Below are positions 24,656 to 33,500 of a stretch of DNA of 64,000 bases, piece after piece; the first letter of the stretch is position 1; every line of letters begins with the position of its first letter. The DNA is taken from contig PUFA01000183.1 of NCBI GenBank assembly GCA_003508835.1, forward strand, positions 2,542,001-2,606,000, in the 5' to 3' direction. The notes under the pieces are model-generated. The model saw only the letters and a program-made list of their open reading frames with translations, was not told the DNA's origin and searched no databases. Origin of the DNA: Eonycteris spelaea (lineage: Eukaryota; Chordata; Mammalia; Chiroptera; Pteropodidae). The position numbers and the translations under genes are program-made.

Positions 24656-25116
24656 GATGAAAAGCACATTGCTGCGAGCTGGGGCCCAGAAGGCTGCAAA
24701 CAGGGGAAGACACCTGGTCCCAGAAGACAATGGAGCATGGGGAAGTCATCCAGCCAGTGGCTCAGCCAGCTCACCTGGCTTTGATACCGAGAGTTCAGTG
24801 ATTGGAGCCCAGGTAGAACGTGGCTCTGCACGTAGGCGGGGTTAGGGATGTGACAGTGCTGGAAGCAGAGAAAAGCCGGGGGTAAATACAAGAAGACTGG
24901 CCCAGGGAATTGAGACCAACCGACACAGGAGCCCTGGGTATAGGGCACCCAGACCTTGTGAGTCCAGCAAGCACAGCTAAGCAGCTCTTTACCAGTGTGG
25001 AACCCAAGAATAGCGGAATATAATGACCCAATCTCCCAAATGAACAACTCAGTGGGAAAGAAAATACTGTGACTCCATGCAGCTATGAAGTCAGGGCTCA
25101 TCTGAATTACCTTCAA
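24656..25116. other. GC-richer unassigned block with a 171-codon minus frame
   Basis: On the minus strand, 24601-25116 is open for 171 codons, the second longest in the window. Its last 16 or so codons run through the MER5A copy at 24495-24655, and it shows no signal peptide, domain or repeat that I recognise. It is rich in Ser, Leu, Trp and Pro, the usual look of a frame read through GC-richer repeat sequence. I do not call it a gene. The block could be an LTR or another unnamed repeat. Confidence 0.3.
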
Positions 25117-25725
25117 ATTGACTTAGTATTTAGTTGACGATTTTGTTCATTCTTCAGCTCTCATACACATACAAATATACTCATTTTAAAAAAGGAGAAG
25201 GAAAAAATACCTAGACCTCATGTTTGTTAATATCACAAAATTGTGTCTTAATCTCTCCATCTTTATATATTCACAAACCCTGGTGCTCACACACACACAT
25301 ACAACACTTCTTATTCTCCTTCAAATAATGCTTATCACATATTAACATATTGTGGGGGGAAAAAATCACAGAACTCACAGGGTTATCATCTTCAGCACGG
25401 CAATAATCACAATCCCTTGGTCTCAGAGGACACAGCTGTTGACTACAGCTCAGAGCAGGAAGGTCTCCATTCCATTCCCTGCGGGGAATTTTTCTCACAT
25501 TGTTGGGCATCTGCAGCAGAAGCACAGAATATATGATGGTGAAAACATTGCTTGAAAAATGTAGTTCGGTGTTTGAATTGCCTATAAATCAAGGATGTAA
25601 ATAAGTCCACCTCCCACATCTCCTCCCCCTTAATGATAAGAAAAAGATTAATTGAACTATATCCATGTATTATCCAAGAATGTTAATGTGCCTCAAGGCA
25701 TGAAGTCTTCAGGCTCAGTTATGGA
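25117..25725. other. No gene recognised
   Basis: Unassigned flank of the provirus. Short frames at 25271-25525 (minus) and 25352-25555 (plus) overlap each other on opposite strands and have no family match. Confidence 0.4.
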
Positions 25726-25730
25726 CTAAG
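25726..25730. repeat. Provirus target-site duplication, left copy
   Basis: CTAAG directly left of the left LTR. The same five bases follow the right LTR at 32643-32647. A 5-bp duplication is compatible with a class I endogenous retrovirus. Confidence 0.8.
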
Positions 25731-25777
25731 TGTAAGGTAAACATGTGACATGCCGAGAGAAGTTTTAAAAGCAAGCC

Positions 25778-25783
25778 TTTATT
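25778..25783 (-). terminator. Polyadenylation signal AATAAA, 3' LTR
   Basis: Plus-strand 'tttatt' reads AATAAA on the minus strand, in the expected place between the TATA-like box and the LTR 3' end. The same hexamer sits at 32350-32355 in the other LTR. Confidence 0.75.
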
Positions 25784-25864
25784 GGGAGAGGGCTCCCGGG
25801 CAAGGTTCACTGGTCCCGAGAGGAGAGGGCCAGAGAAGTCGCGCCCTGGGACGGGAGGGCGTAG

Positions 25865-25872
25865 TTTTTATA
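25865..25872 (-). promoter_or_regulatory. LTR TATA-like box, 3' LTR
   Basis: Plus 'tttttata' reads TATAAAAA on the minus strand, about 90 bases upstream of AATAAA. It is conserved in the 5' LTR. Confidence 0.65.
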
Positions 25873-26104
25873 GGGTTATGTGGGGATAAGGTATAGAATA
25901 GGGAGTGTCAGTTGAGCATCTGGGTTGGGGTAGTGGTGCCAGGGCTTTAGGGTGGACCCTTATCAATTGGACATCCGACTTTAGGGTGGGCCTTTTTCAG
26001 TTGGGCATCAGGATTCTGATTGCAGGCTGGGAGGTCTGGATTCAGATATCAGGCTGGGAAGTCTTCAGGTAGGAATCCGGCTGGCCCTCCCTGCCTACCG
26101 AACA

Positions 26105-26117
26105 TCCTGACCTCTTT
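26105..26117 (-). other. Polypurine tract remnant
   Basis: AAAGAGGTCAGGA on the minus strand directly precedes the 3' LTR. The position fits the polypurine primer for plus-strand DNA synthesis. A TC pair interrupts the purine run. Confidence 0.6.
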
Positions 26118-26760
26118 GGTATAAGGGCGCCGAGTCAAATCTGGTTACCTCCTGCTAACCAGGGGTGAATAGATTGGGGGTCTGAGGCCAGGACTTCGGT
26201 GGGGAGGCGAGCATATGGATGTAAAAGTAGCTGTTGACCGTGATCCGGGAGACTTCGCGAATGCATTCGTGAATGAATCGGAGTACACGTGGGGCTATTA
26301 TTAGTAGTATACATAGGATAAGGATAGGCTCTATAATTGGTGCAATTAAGATAATGAGAGTGGATCCCACAAAGAGGGGAGTGCCTCGTCCTCTTAATGG
26401 GACTGGGAAAGGTCGTCACTGAGCTTAGAAAGGGTATTTACATTAGTTTCAACTAAGCCTGATTCATTGATATAGTAGCAACATTCTTCTCTAAGGAAGA
26501 GACAGGTACCCCTTTTATCTGCTGTCAGAAGGTCTAGGGCTCTGTGATTTTGTAAGGCTACCTGAGCTACAGAGGTGATTTGGCATTGGAGTGAAGCTAG
26601 GGATTGGGCTGAGGCATCAACTGCAAGTTGAAGCTTTTCTGCCAGGTCTCCAGTGGCAGTGATAGAATGGGCTAGTGCACTCCCTTCCAGGCCAGTGGCA
26701 ACTAGGAAAGGTGGCTAGGGAAACTCCGACTATTAGAGAGAGGAATACGGCTCGGCGAGG
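26118..26760 (-). pseudogene. env: ERV env, transmembrane (TM) subunit remnant
   Basis: Describes the membrane-anchored half of a retroviral envelope glycoprotein. On the minus strand the part from about 26690 down to 26400 keeps one readable frame. It contains a heptad-rich segment, the immunosuppressive-domain-like stretch ending in LDLLTADKRG, and the gamma-type CX6CC motif (CLFLREECC, 26478-26504) that bonds SU to TM. A frame break falls within the fusion-peptide region (about 26690-26740). The membrane span lies at 26155-26370 (LIILIAPIIEPILILCILLI) in a different frame, followed by a cytoplasmic tail. The SU-TM cleavage site near 26745-26760 has only a weak basic cluster. The gene is broken. 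Confidence 0.85.
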
Positions 26761-27790
26761 ACAGCCGGTGATGGGAAGAGGGGTGCAGAGGATGCGACAT
26801 TCTGCCTGACTCTACAGGGTGAGCTGGGGTACTAAAGTTACAGGGAGACAAAGATCAGATGAGTCAGGGGATGATAGGCTTTTTGAGAGAGTCCCGTTAC
26901 ACCAGAAGAAACCTCCTGAGGTGCCCAAGCATTAGTTGTTTGAGAGGAAGTGTTACATATGGAGTGGTTAGGAGAAGAATAGCAGAAAGAAATTGGGAAG
27001 AGAGCAGGTCAGAGAAGAGTGGGATATCTCTGAGTTCTGGTGTGGAGACGCTGGAGACAGGGTAGGCAGGGAGATGTTGAAGGCTTCAGGTAGCGGCACT
27101 GGATAAGAGTGCGGCCTAAGGCAGCACACATAAAACATCCTGTAAGATTGCCTAGGCCCAAGAGATTGGCAAGTTTGGTACCCTCTTGGATGAGGCTGAG
27201 CCAGGAGAAAGGGTCATGACGTGTCTGTGTGGCGTGCTGGAGTTGGGACTTTAAGGATTCTTCTTAAGTTTGATATCTTGGGATAGGGACACTAATTGGG
27301 ACAGAATCTCCAGGAGAACAGGAACATAAGAGCTGTAAATAGCTAGCGAACCTGTAGGCCACGAGCTAGTGGGCCATTTATAGACTTTGCCTTCAACCCC
27401 TTGGAGCCACCGGTCATCCCAAGGGTCGGGAATGGTCAGGAAATATTTGGAATCCCCATTAGAGATCAATTGGTGATGGTGGCATTGATTTCCAGCTGCG
27501 TCTAACTGGACTATGTGAATGTTACATGACATGTAAGGACATTCCCCATTTTTTTTAACCCAGTCTTCATAGCAGAAGGCATGTTTTTGGTCATAGACAA
27601 AGCAGACTGCTGGGGCAAGACCGGAATTGGGAAAATTCAAAGGTTATGGTGGCTTAGCAGCCTCCAGGCTGGCAATCAGCCATGCTCAGGCGATGTGAAA
27701 CCCATTTAGAGTTTTGGTCTTGTGGAGGAAAGCGCCAACGGAGGGAGAAGCAGCTTGTGGTTGTGTAGGGGCAATAGCTAGGTTACTTGG
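26761..27790 (-). pseudogene. env: ERV env, surface (SU) subunit remnant
   Basis: The receptor-binding half of the former envelope. The clearest piece is a minus-strand frame of 129 codons without stop (27251-27640), with paired cysteines and FLTIPDPWDDRWL, which resembles the Env of the ERV-F/Fc group. The frame listed there begins at a TTG, not an ATG. No intact signal peptide or start is seen upstream, where the Env start overlaps the integrase tail. Downstream of 27251 the frame is interrupted by stops until the TM region. No complete SU can be read. Confidence 0.8.
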
Positions 27791-27829
27791 AAAGACAGAA
27801 GATTGGCGGTGGAGATGGATCCTGGTGGG

Positions 27830-28835
27830 TCCCAGGGGTTCAACAGACCATGCATAGTGGGGTGGAGCATGCTTCAGGCCAGTGAGATGGTACCAGCACT
27901 GATGACCCAGAAGTTTGGCAGCTATCAGTGTGGTCAGTATGACAGTGTGTGGACCTGACCACCGAGGTTCTAGTGATCAAGGCTGTAGCTCCTTGAGGAG
28001 GACCTGATCCCCTGGAGACAGCAGATTGATATTTGAGGAAGTGGTGCAGTAGCTGGGTCTGTTGTAGGGCTGGGAGGCATGAGTCAGCGTGCTGTCTGAG
28101 TAAGCTCTGGAGGAGAGAGAGCTAAAGTAGATAAGAGATCAGTGGTGGGGAATTACGGTAGGTCATGGGTAAGGAGAAAGGGTCTCTCGTAAAGGAGTTC
28201 AAAGGGGCTGAGACCAGAAGGGGTCTGAGGTGAGGCCGGAGGCAAGTAAGAGCCAGGGCAAGAGAGTAGGCCATATGTATGAGCCTCTAGGGAGAGTTTG
28301 GTGAGCTGATCTTTGAGGAGACCGTTGGCCCGCTCAACCTTACCTGAAGACTGGGGATAGTATAGGATATGGAGCTTCAGGTGATATGCAGAGCTTCAGA
28401 GACAAGTTGTACTACTTTGGAGATGAAGGCAGGACCATTGTCAGATTGAATGGTCCTGGGGAGGCTAAACCCTGGGATGATGTGTTTCAGTAGAGTAGAG
28501 GCGACCACGTCAGCCATTTCTTTAGCAGTGGGGTAGGCTTCTACCCAACTGTAAAGGTGTCAGCAAGGGTCAGAATATACAGAAAGGATTGGTGTCTGGG
28601 CATATGGGTAAAGTCAATCTTTGTTTGGCTGGTGACCACGTAGCTAGTGGGTAGCAGCGTGGGATCGGATGGCACCTTGAGAAGATGTTTGAAACAGGCA
28701 GAACACTCAGCATGGACCTGTTGAATTATAGATTGGAGAGAGGGGTGGTAAAAGAGAAGCTCTAGAGAATGGAAGGGAGAGGAAGGCAAGTAGCTGGGTT
28801 TAGAGGAGGGGAGGGTGACAGAGCAATGCGAGGGT
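27830..28835 (-). pseudogene. pol: ERV pol, integrase remnant
   Basis: Integrase inserts the viral DNA into the host chromosome. Pieces appear on the minus strand in order. 28541-28789 is the zinc-binding/N-terminal part, with Cys-Ser-Ala-Cys and the first catalytic Asp in a KIDFTHMP context. The second catalytic Asp is in DNGPAF (28425-28442). The Glu is in KVERANG (28324-28341). The C-terminal domain includes WSGPHTVILTT near 27.93 kb. The three catalytic residues are all still coded, but the pieces lie in different frames with stops between them, so there is no functional enzyme. Confidence 0.85.
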
Positions 28836-29300
28836 TTTCAATGAAGAGTAAGTGGAAAAGCTGTACTCTGGAAGGGCTAGATGTGCAAGAGACCGACGAC
28901 TAAGGAGGTTGGAGAGGTGATGTGATGAGAAAACAGTCAAAGGCTGAGCTAAGGTGATTTTAATGACCTCTTTAGTGAGTTCAGCAGCTGCTGCTAGGGC
29001 TCAGAGGCATAGTTGCCATCCTTTTATGGTGGGATCTAGCTGTTTTGAGAGATAAGCCACTGCTTGATATATGGGACCTACTGGTTGAGCCAGTAGGCCA
29101 GTGGCTATGTCTGAACGTTCATCAGTGAATAAGTGGAAGGGTCGAGCGGGGTTAGGTAGGGTGAAAGAGGGTGCCGAGGCCAGGGCATCTCAGAGCTTAG
29201 AAAGATACTGTTTACCAAGAGCAGGAGCAGTACGAGGGCCTGTAGGGGTTTCTTTGGCCTCCTGATTCAGTGGCTTAGCTAACAGGGCAAAGTTAGGAAC
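28836..29300 (-). pseudogene. pol: ERV pol, RNase H remnant
   Basis: On the minus strand, a readable segment around 29.05-29.15 kb gives HLFTDERSDIATGLLAQPVG and then YLSKQLDP. This is the start of the gammaretroviral RNase H domain, with its first acidic residue in FTDE. Further down, LTVFSSHHLSNLL (near 28.93 kb) is the typical connection to the integrase side. Stops interrupt the frame near 29.19 and 29.01 kb. Confidence 0.8.
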
Positions 29301-29965
29301 CCAATGTCGGAAAAACCCTACAAGGCCCAAGAAGAAGAGAATCTGTTCAGCATCTTGTGGGGGTCACAGATCTCTTAGGAGCTGGATCCTATCAGTTGTG
29401 AGAGATTTGGTGGTAGGAGTTAAGGCTACTCCGAGGTAGGTGACAGAGGAGGTACAGAGCTGAGCCTTAGAAGGTGAAACCTGATATCCCTTAAACTGTA
29501 GGAAGTTTAGGAGGATCGCGATATTGTGTTGGGACTGTTCAAATGAAGGGCCACAAAGGAGCAGGTCGCCTACATATTGTAGGAATGTGCTCGGTTGCAA
29601 GGGACAGGAAGTCAGGTCAGTGGCTAAAGCCTGGCCAAATAGATGTGGGCTATCCTAAACCCCTGAAGGACTGTCCAGGTTAACCGTCCGGAGGCACGGG
29701 TGTCTGGGTCTTCCCAGGTAAAGGCAAAGAGAAGTGCGAGTCAGGGTGGAGAGGATGGTGAAGAATGCCTCTTTTAGATCTAATACTGTGAAGTGAGTCG
29801 CGGAAGGGGGATATGGAAAGGAGAGTATTTGGATTGGGGACTACTGGTAGAGTGGGACAACCTCCTCATTGATAAGGCAGAGGTCTTGGACCAACTGGTA
29901 GGCCCCAGAGGGCTTACAGACAGGTAAGATTGGAGTATTACAGGTGAACTAGTAGGGATGAGGAT
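29301..29965 (-). pseudogene. pol: ERV pol, reverse transcriptase remnant
   Basis: The polymerase that copied viral RNA to DNA. On the minus strand the fingers/palm region reads FTVLDLKEAFFTI (near 29.77-29.80 kb), including the first catalytic Asp. A separate frame at 29364-29600 carries the active-site loop as YVGD (29565-29576) instead of the YVDD of class I elements, then YLGVALTP. The loss of one catalytic Asp and the frame changes between blocks show that the enzyme is dead. Confidence 0.88.
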
Positions 29966-30510
29966 TCCCTGACCGAAAAGTCTGATAATGATAGGTTTAA
30001 GGCCCCTACGATGGGTCTTAAATAGGAAATTGAGGGTGAGCTGGATAGTGAGAAGGGTCTTTGAGGCAAATGCAGATAGGAGTGTGATGAGTAGCAATAA
30101 CAGGGGTAGATGTGTCCCAGATGGAGGACCGACAGGGTCAGAAAGGTAGGGAGAGGAGGAATAGAATCTGGTGCTAGGAGAGGTAGCAGGAGCCAAGAGA
30201 CCTGTATTTGTGGCCTTATATATAAAGAGGCACCTAACTTGTGTAGGAGCTAAGAGGGGAGCTGGGCATGAGGAAATGACTAAGAAGGAGTGTGAGAAGG
30301 GGAAGCCATCCAGAAAACATGAGAGAGGAAGGGTTTTAGGTGGGCATGAGGCTGTGCCATCAATCCCCATAACCGAGATAGGTGAGGGGACTGTAGGACC
30401 CGAGTGGGATGACAAAACAGAGAAGGTAGCCTCCATGTCCACCAGGAAGGAGACTGACTTACCCGCTATCTGGAGCGTTACCCTGGCTCCTCGAGAGTGA
30501 GAGGAGTCCC
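29966..30510 (-). pseudogene. pro: ERV pro, protease remnant and start of pol
   Basis: The minus frame 29780-30442, 220 codons and the longest in the window, starts within the aspartic protease. Just upstream of its first Met in the same frame the sequence reads VTLQIAGKSVSFLVD. The active-site triplet of retroviral proteases (Asp-Thr-Gly) is changed here to Asp-Met-Glu (30426-30446). MGIDG lies at a position fitting the flap. The later part of this long frame is mostly out of register with pol and has no domain, so its length is partly accidental. Confidence 0.75.
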
Positions 30511-30529
30511 CGAGTCTGGGCCTCGTCAG

Positions 30530-30800
30530 TCATCCGCTAACCGAGAAGTTCCAGTGACGGTGTTGCCTGACTGGATGATCCCCCGCGTGGAGGCGCCAAC
30601 GATTTCCAGTGGCGCCTCTGCCTGCAGATTGGGCAGGGCTTTGTGGGAGCTCATGGGTTAGGGCTCTGACGGGCCCAGTGGCCTTCATGGCCGCATTTGA
30701 AGCATGCCCCAGAGGGGTTGATTTTGAGTTGACCCCAGCTCCTCGGCCCCTGGGGCCCACGAGCTTCAAGGCAGCTACCAAGGCCTAGGTCTGGAGTGCC
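30530..30800 (-). pseudogene. gag: ERV gag, nucleocapsid remnant
   Basis: Nucleocapsid binds the viral genome through CCHC zinc knuckles. On the minus strand near 30672-30712 one frame reads CFKCGHEGHWARQ, followed by Ser where the last Cys of a CX2CX4HX4C knuckle should be. A second Cys-Pro-Ile-Cys...His set follows near 30.61-30.64 kb, also without its last Cys, and a stop lies between the two. The 83-codon open frame at 30530-30781 is a different frame and is not the NC protein. Confidence 0.75.
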
Positions 30801-31340
30801 ACCTGCTGGTGGAGATGGGCCTGGCAGCGAGTTTCAGCCGTCTGCTCCAGGGCATTGAAAACTTTAAAGGCCATTTTCACCAAATCCTGTATGGGGGTTT
30901 AAGGGCCATCCTCAGCCTTCTTTAATTTTTTTCTGATAACTACCTTGCTGGAGACAGTTTGCGTGCCATTGAGGATGCATTGTAGCATAAAGTCACGTCG
31001 CCGGTGGCCATCTTACCCAGCGTGGTATTCCCATTCCAGGTCAGTTCCCGGGCGGCGTGAGGTCCGATGGGCATGGTGGCATCTGTGAGGTGAGTTTGGT
31101 CAGCATAGGCCCTGGCAGTGATGAGGATGAGATCTTTCTCTTCAGGTGTGACGGTAGAGGCCTGGATGACAAACACGTCGTGCCAGGTTAGATCATAGGC
31201 CTGAGCGAGATAGCGAAATTCTTTGATGTAATTAGTGGGGTTAGAAGAAAAAGATCCTAATCGCTTTTCTATCTGAGAGAGATCCTGTAAAGAGAAAGGA
31301 ATGTGGATTCGGATGACGCCTTTAGCCCCGGAGACCTCTG
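30801..31340 (-). pseudogene. gag: ERV gag, capsid remnant
   Basis: The capsid shell protein. On the minus strand, the frame from about 31310 to 31000 reads IPFSLQDLSQIEKRLGSF, then NYIKEFRYLAQAYDLTWHDV and STVTPEEKDLI. This is the conserved gammaretroviral p30 core with its proline-rich entry and the long helix region. 30940-31176 is the listed part of that frame. Stops follow below 30.94 kb, before the nucleocapsid. Confidence 0.88.
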
Positions 31341-31990
31341 GAAGAGGGCAAAAGAGATCAGAGTTGGGTCAGGGGCAGAGAGAGCTGGGATGGCCTGAGA
31401 CAGGGGATGGAGCAGGTGGAGGTGGAGGAGGAAGAGAAGGGTATATTGGGTGGTGGTGGAGTCCCGCAAGACAGGCGGCAGAGGAGGAGCTGAGCGACTA
31501 GGGTAGGGAGGAGGAGGCGGGGTAGGCCGGAGTGGAGGGGAGAAAGGGTTTCTGGAGGATCGTTGAGAGGAGAGGCAGATGAGTCGGTTGCAGCTTCACC
31601 TTCTGTGTCAGGGGTCGGTGAGGTGGAAGGCTTAGGGCCAGTCTCCCGAGCTAAGAGGACCTGAGCAGTGGAGCATTGAGAGCAGCGGAGGCACTGGAGC
31701 GTAGATCCCAAAAGGCTTACACATAACGGGATTTCAGCCCACTTTCTTGTCCTACGACAGTAAGTGTCTAGATCGGTCAGAGTTTGGAAGTTGAAAGTGC
31801 CTTCAGCAGGCCACTTAGATTGATTATCTAATGGATTTCTAGGCCAGGTGACGGTGGAGTAAAAGATGAGTCTTTTATGTTTTAAATCTTGACTGAGGCC
31901 TAGACAGCTAAAATTTGTTAAGAGACACCCAAGTGGAGTTTTGGGGTCTGGTTTCAAATTAGAAGCTCCCAGTTCTCAGCCACCTGGACA
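31341..31990 (-). pseudogene. gag: ERV gag, matrix and proline-rich linker remnant
   Basis: The membrane-binding start of Gag. The minus frame 31358-31957 (199 codons) begins at a TTG and reads KTPLGCLLTNFSCLG, then WPAEGTFN, a matrix-like pattern. It then runs into a proline/serine-rich linker and shifts out of frame before the capsid. At the place where a Met-Gly myristoylation start would be expected the codon is CTG followed by GGA (31970-31972 for the CTG), so the start is lost or altered. Confidence 0.8.
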
Positions 31991-32282
31991 GGTGAAACCA
32001 GAGATCAGGCGTCCCGAGACTCTGAATTAACCCAATGGCAGAAAGGACCATGGAAAGTTAGAGACGTCTCTCGTAACTTACCAAGTCAGGAGTCAAATAT
32101 GACAGGGGGATGCTCCTGACGCTGCAGCGATTACGGACGGGGTCCCTGCAGGCTGGCCTGGAGAGGGTGGGGAGACCGAAAGGGAACTTACCCTACCCGA
32201 CAGTAGGAGGTGGCAGCGAAGGTCCTGGAAGAAGAGGGAGGACAGGCCCCTCAAGGCTGGGAGGCCGAGGGACACAATCTCC
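31991..32282 (-). other. ERV leader between primer site and gag
   Basis: GC-richer untranslated leader on the minus strand, the usual place for the packaging signal and splice donor. Short frames on both strands (65 and 76 codons) overlap and are not genes. Confidence 0.6.
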
Positions 32283-32300
32283 TCCCGGGTTTCGGTACCA
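32283..32300 (-). other. Primer binding site for tRNA-Phe
   Basis: TGGTACCGAAACCCGGGA on the minus strand, two bases inside the 5' LTR. It equals the complement of the tRNA-Phe 3' end except for one base (A where the tRNA would need G). tRNA-Phe priming is the basis of the 'F' name of the ERV-F group. Confidence 0.85.
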
Positions 32301-32349
32301 GATGTAAGGCAAATGCATAACACGGTGAGAGAAGTTTTAAAAGCAAGAC

Positions 32350-32355
32350 TTTATT
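32350..32355 (-). terminator. Polyadenylation signal AATAAA, 5' LTR
   Basis: Plus 'tttatt' at the position matching 25778-25783 of the other LTR. Confidence 0.7.
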
Positions 32356-32437
32356 GGGAGAGGGCTCCCGAGCGAGGTTCACTAGTCCTGAGAGGAGAGG
32401 GGTCAGAGAAGTTACACCCTGGGACTGGAGGGCGTAG

Positions 32438-32445
32438 TTTTTATA
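32438..32445 (-). promoter_or_regulatory. LTR TATA-like box, 5' LTR
   Basis: TATAAAAA on the minus strand, the former promoter of the provirus. Sequence around it is identical in the two LTRs for about 25 bases. Confidence 0.65.
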
Positions 32446-32642
32446 GGGTTATGTGGGGATAGGGTATAGAATAGGGAGTGTCAGTTGAGCATCTGGGTTG
32501 GGTAGTGGTGCCAGGGCTTTAGGGTGGGCCTTTATCAGTTGAGCATCAGGATTTCGATGTCAGGCTGGGAGGTCTGGATTCCAATATCAGGCTGGGAAGT
32601 CTCCAGGTAGGCATTCGGCTGGCCCTCCCCCACCGACTAACA

Positions 32643-32647
32643 CTAAG
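32643..32647. repeat. Provirus target-site duplication, right copy
   Basis: CTAAG directly right of the 5' LTR, matching 25726-25730. Confidence 0.8.
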
Positions 32648-33374
32648 CAGTTGCCATTCTCATTCACTGAGACTCAGGGAGTTAGGGACTACATCCAAGG
32701 CCAAGTACTCATTAGACCTGCTGCCTAGACTCTCAGGTACTCAGCCCACTCCCATGGCACACTTCTCCTGCCTGGAGAAAGAAAAGGCATAGCCAGAAGG
32801 CTCTTGGAGCAATGACATCCACACATGAAAGGTCCTCGCATGTGATCCACAGTTCTAACCACAGATGGGAAAACTTGATGCTTTAAGAAACCATCTTGAC
32901 CTATATTTTTAAAAAACATTTTGGACGTTGGCAAAAACTTTTGTGATTTGAAAATACGATTTTTAACCTTAATGGAAACCCTTGTGTATTTTCAAGAAAA
33001 ATTTAAGTTGAAAAACATGTCTTTCTAGTTAAATGGAACTCTTTGCTGTATGCAAGAGGAAGGAGGAAAGTACTGAGACTGCTGCCATTCCCAGATAGAT
33101 TCGGGAAAAGCCACTGGATAGGTGGGTTATCTGTAAAGGAGAAGGTGGGGTGGGTGTTAGAGGAGTAGGAAAAGGGATGGAATGTTGCCCAGGGCAATGG
33201 TAAGAGGAGGCAAATTAGAGTGCTGAGCAACGGAGAGAGTGTGCTGGGCTGGGGACCTCACAAGTTTAACAGCACCCAGGAGGTCAGCAGGGCCATGTCA
33301 CCTAATTCTAGGCCACAGGACAAGAGTGAGGAGAGTATTAGCTGTCAGGCTATTTGTGGACGATTCTTTTTGAG
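32648..33374. other. No gene recognised
   Basis: Unassigned flank. Minus frames of 69 and 75 codons show no family resemblance. Confidence 0.4.
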
Positions 33375-33500
33375 GTTTCTTCTATAAGATAGTGGGTCCC
33401 TTAAAGTCAGGAATCCCACTGTACTGATCTTTATATCACCAAGGCCTAACATAATGCTTAACACAGAGTAGCTGCTGGAAAATGCTTAGAAAATATATGA
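33375..33500 (+). repeat. L2 LINE 3' end
   Basis: 'cccttaaagtcaggaatccc', 'tatatcaccaaggcctaaca' and 'taatgcttaacacagagtag' follow the L2 3'-end pattern (the 'stretch read as ... cagcgcctagcacagtgcctgg'). Confidence 0.5.

Larger units (their letters stand above)
25731..26104 (-). repeat. 3' LTR of the provirus
   Basis: 374 bp, starting 'tgtaaggtaa' and ending 'taccgaaca' on the plus strand. It is 34 bases longer than the 5' LTR because a block starting 'tttagggtgg' is present twice in tandem (about 25949-25982 and 25983-26016) within U3. A TATA-like box and AATAAA signal are present on the minus strand (25865-25872 and 25778-25783). Confidence 0.95.
25731..32642 (-). mobile_element. ERV-F/Fc-like class I endogenous retrovirus, complete but degenerate provirus
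   Basis: A 6.9-kb provirus on the minus strand: 5' LTR 32303-32642, primer binding site 32283-32300, then gag, pro, pol and env remnants, a polypurine-like tract 26105-26117 and 3' LTR 25731-26104. The LTRs begin and end TG...CA in either reading and are flanked by a CTAAG duplication, so the borders are firm. The primer site fits tRNA-Phe at 17 of 18 bases. With the gamma-type capsid and the transmembrane CX6CC motif, this points to the ERV-F/Fc group of gammaretrovirus-like elements. Every gene has stops or frameshifts and some catalytic residues are changed, so no functional virus protein is encoded. The two LTRs agree at roughly nine of ten bases by eye, which implies insertion many millions of years ago. 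Confidence 0.92.
32303..32642 (-). repeat. 5' LTR of the provirus
   Basis: 340 bp, 'tgtaaggcaa' to 'accgactaaca' on the plus strand. It keeps a TATA-like box (32438-32445, minus) and AATAAA (32350-32355, minus). It lacks the second 34-bp U3 block seen in the 3' LTR. Confidence 0.95.

Noticed and set aside
26118..27790. Provirus env as a captured (syncytin-like) host gene
   Set aside because: The frame is broken in the fusion-peptide region, the SU start is missing, and stops interrupt SU.
29780..30442. 220-codon minus frame, longest in the window, as an intact gene
   Set aside because: It starts inside the provirus protease and drifts out of register with pol, so its length is partly accidental.
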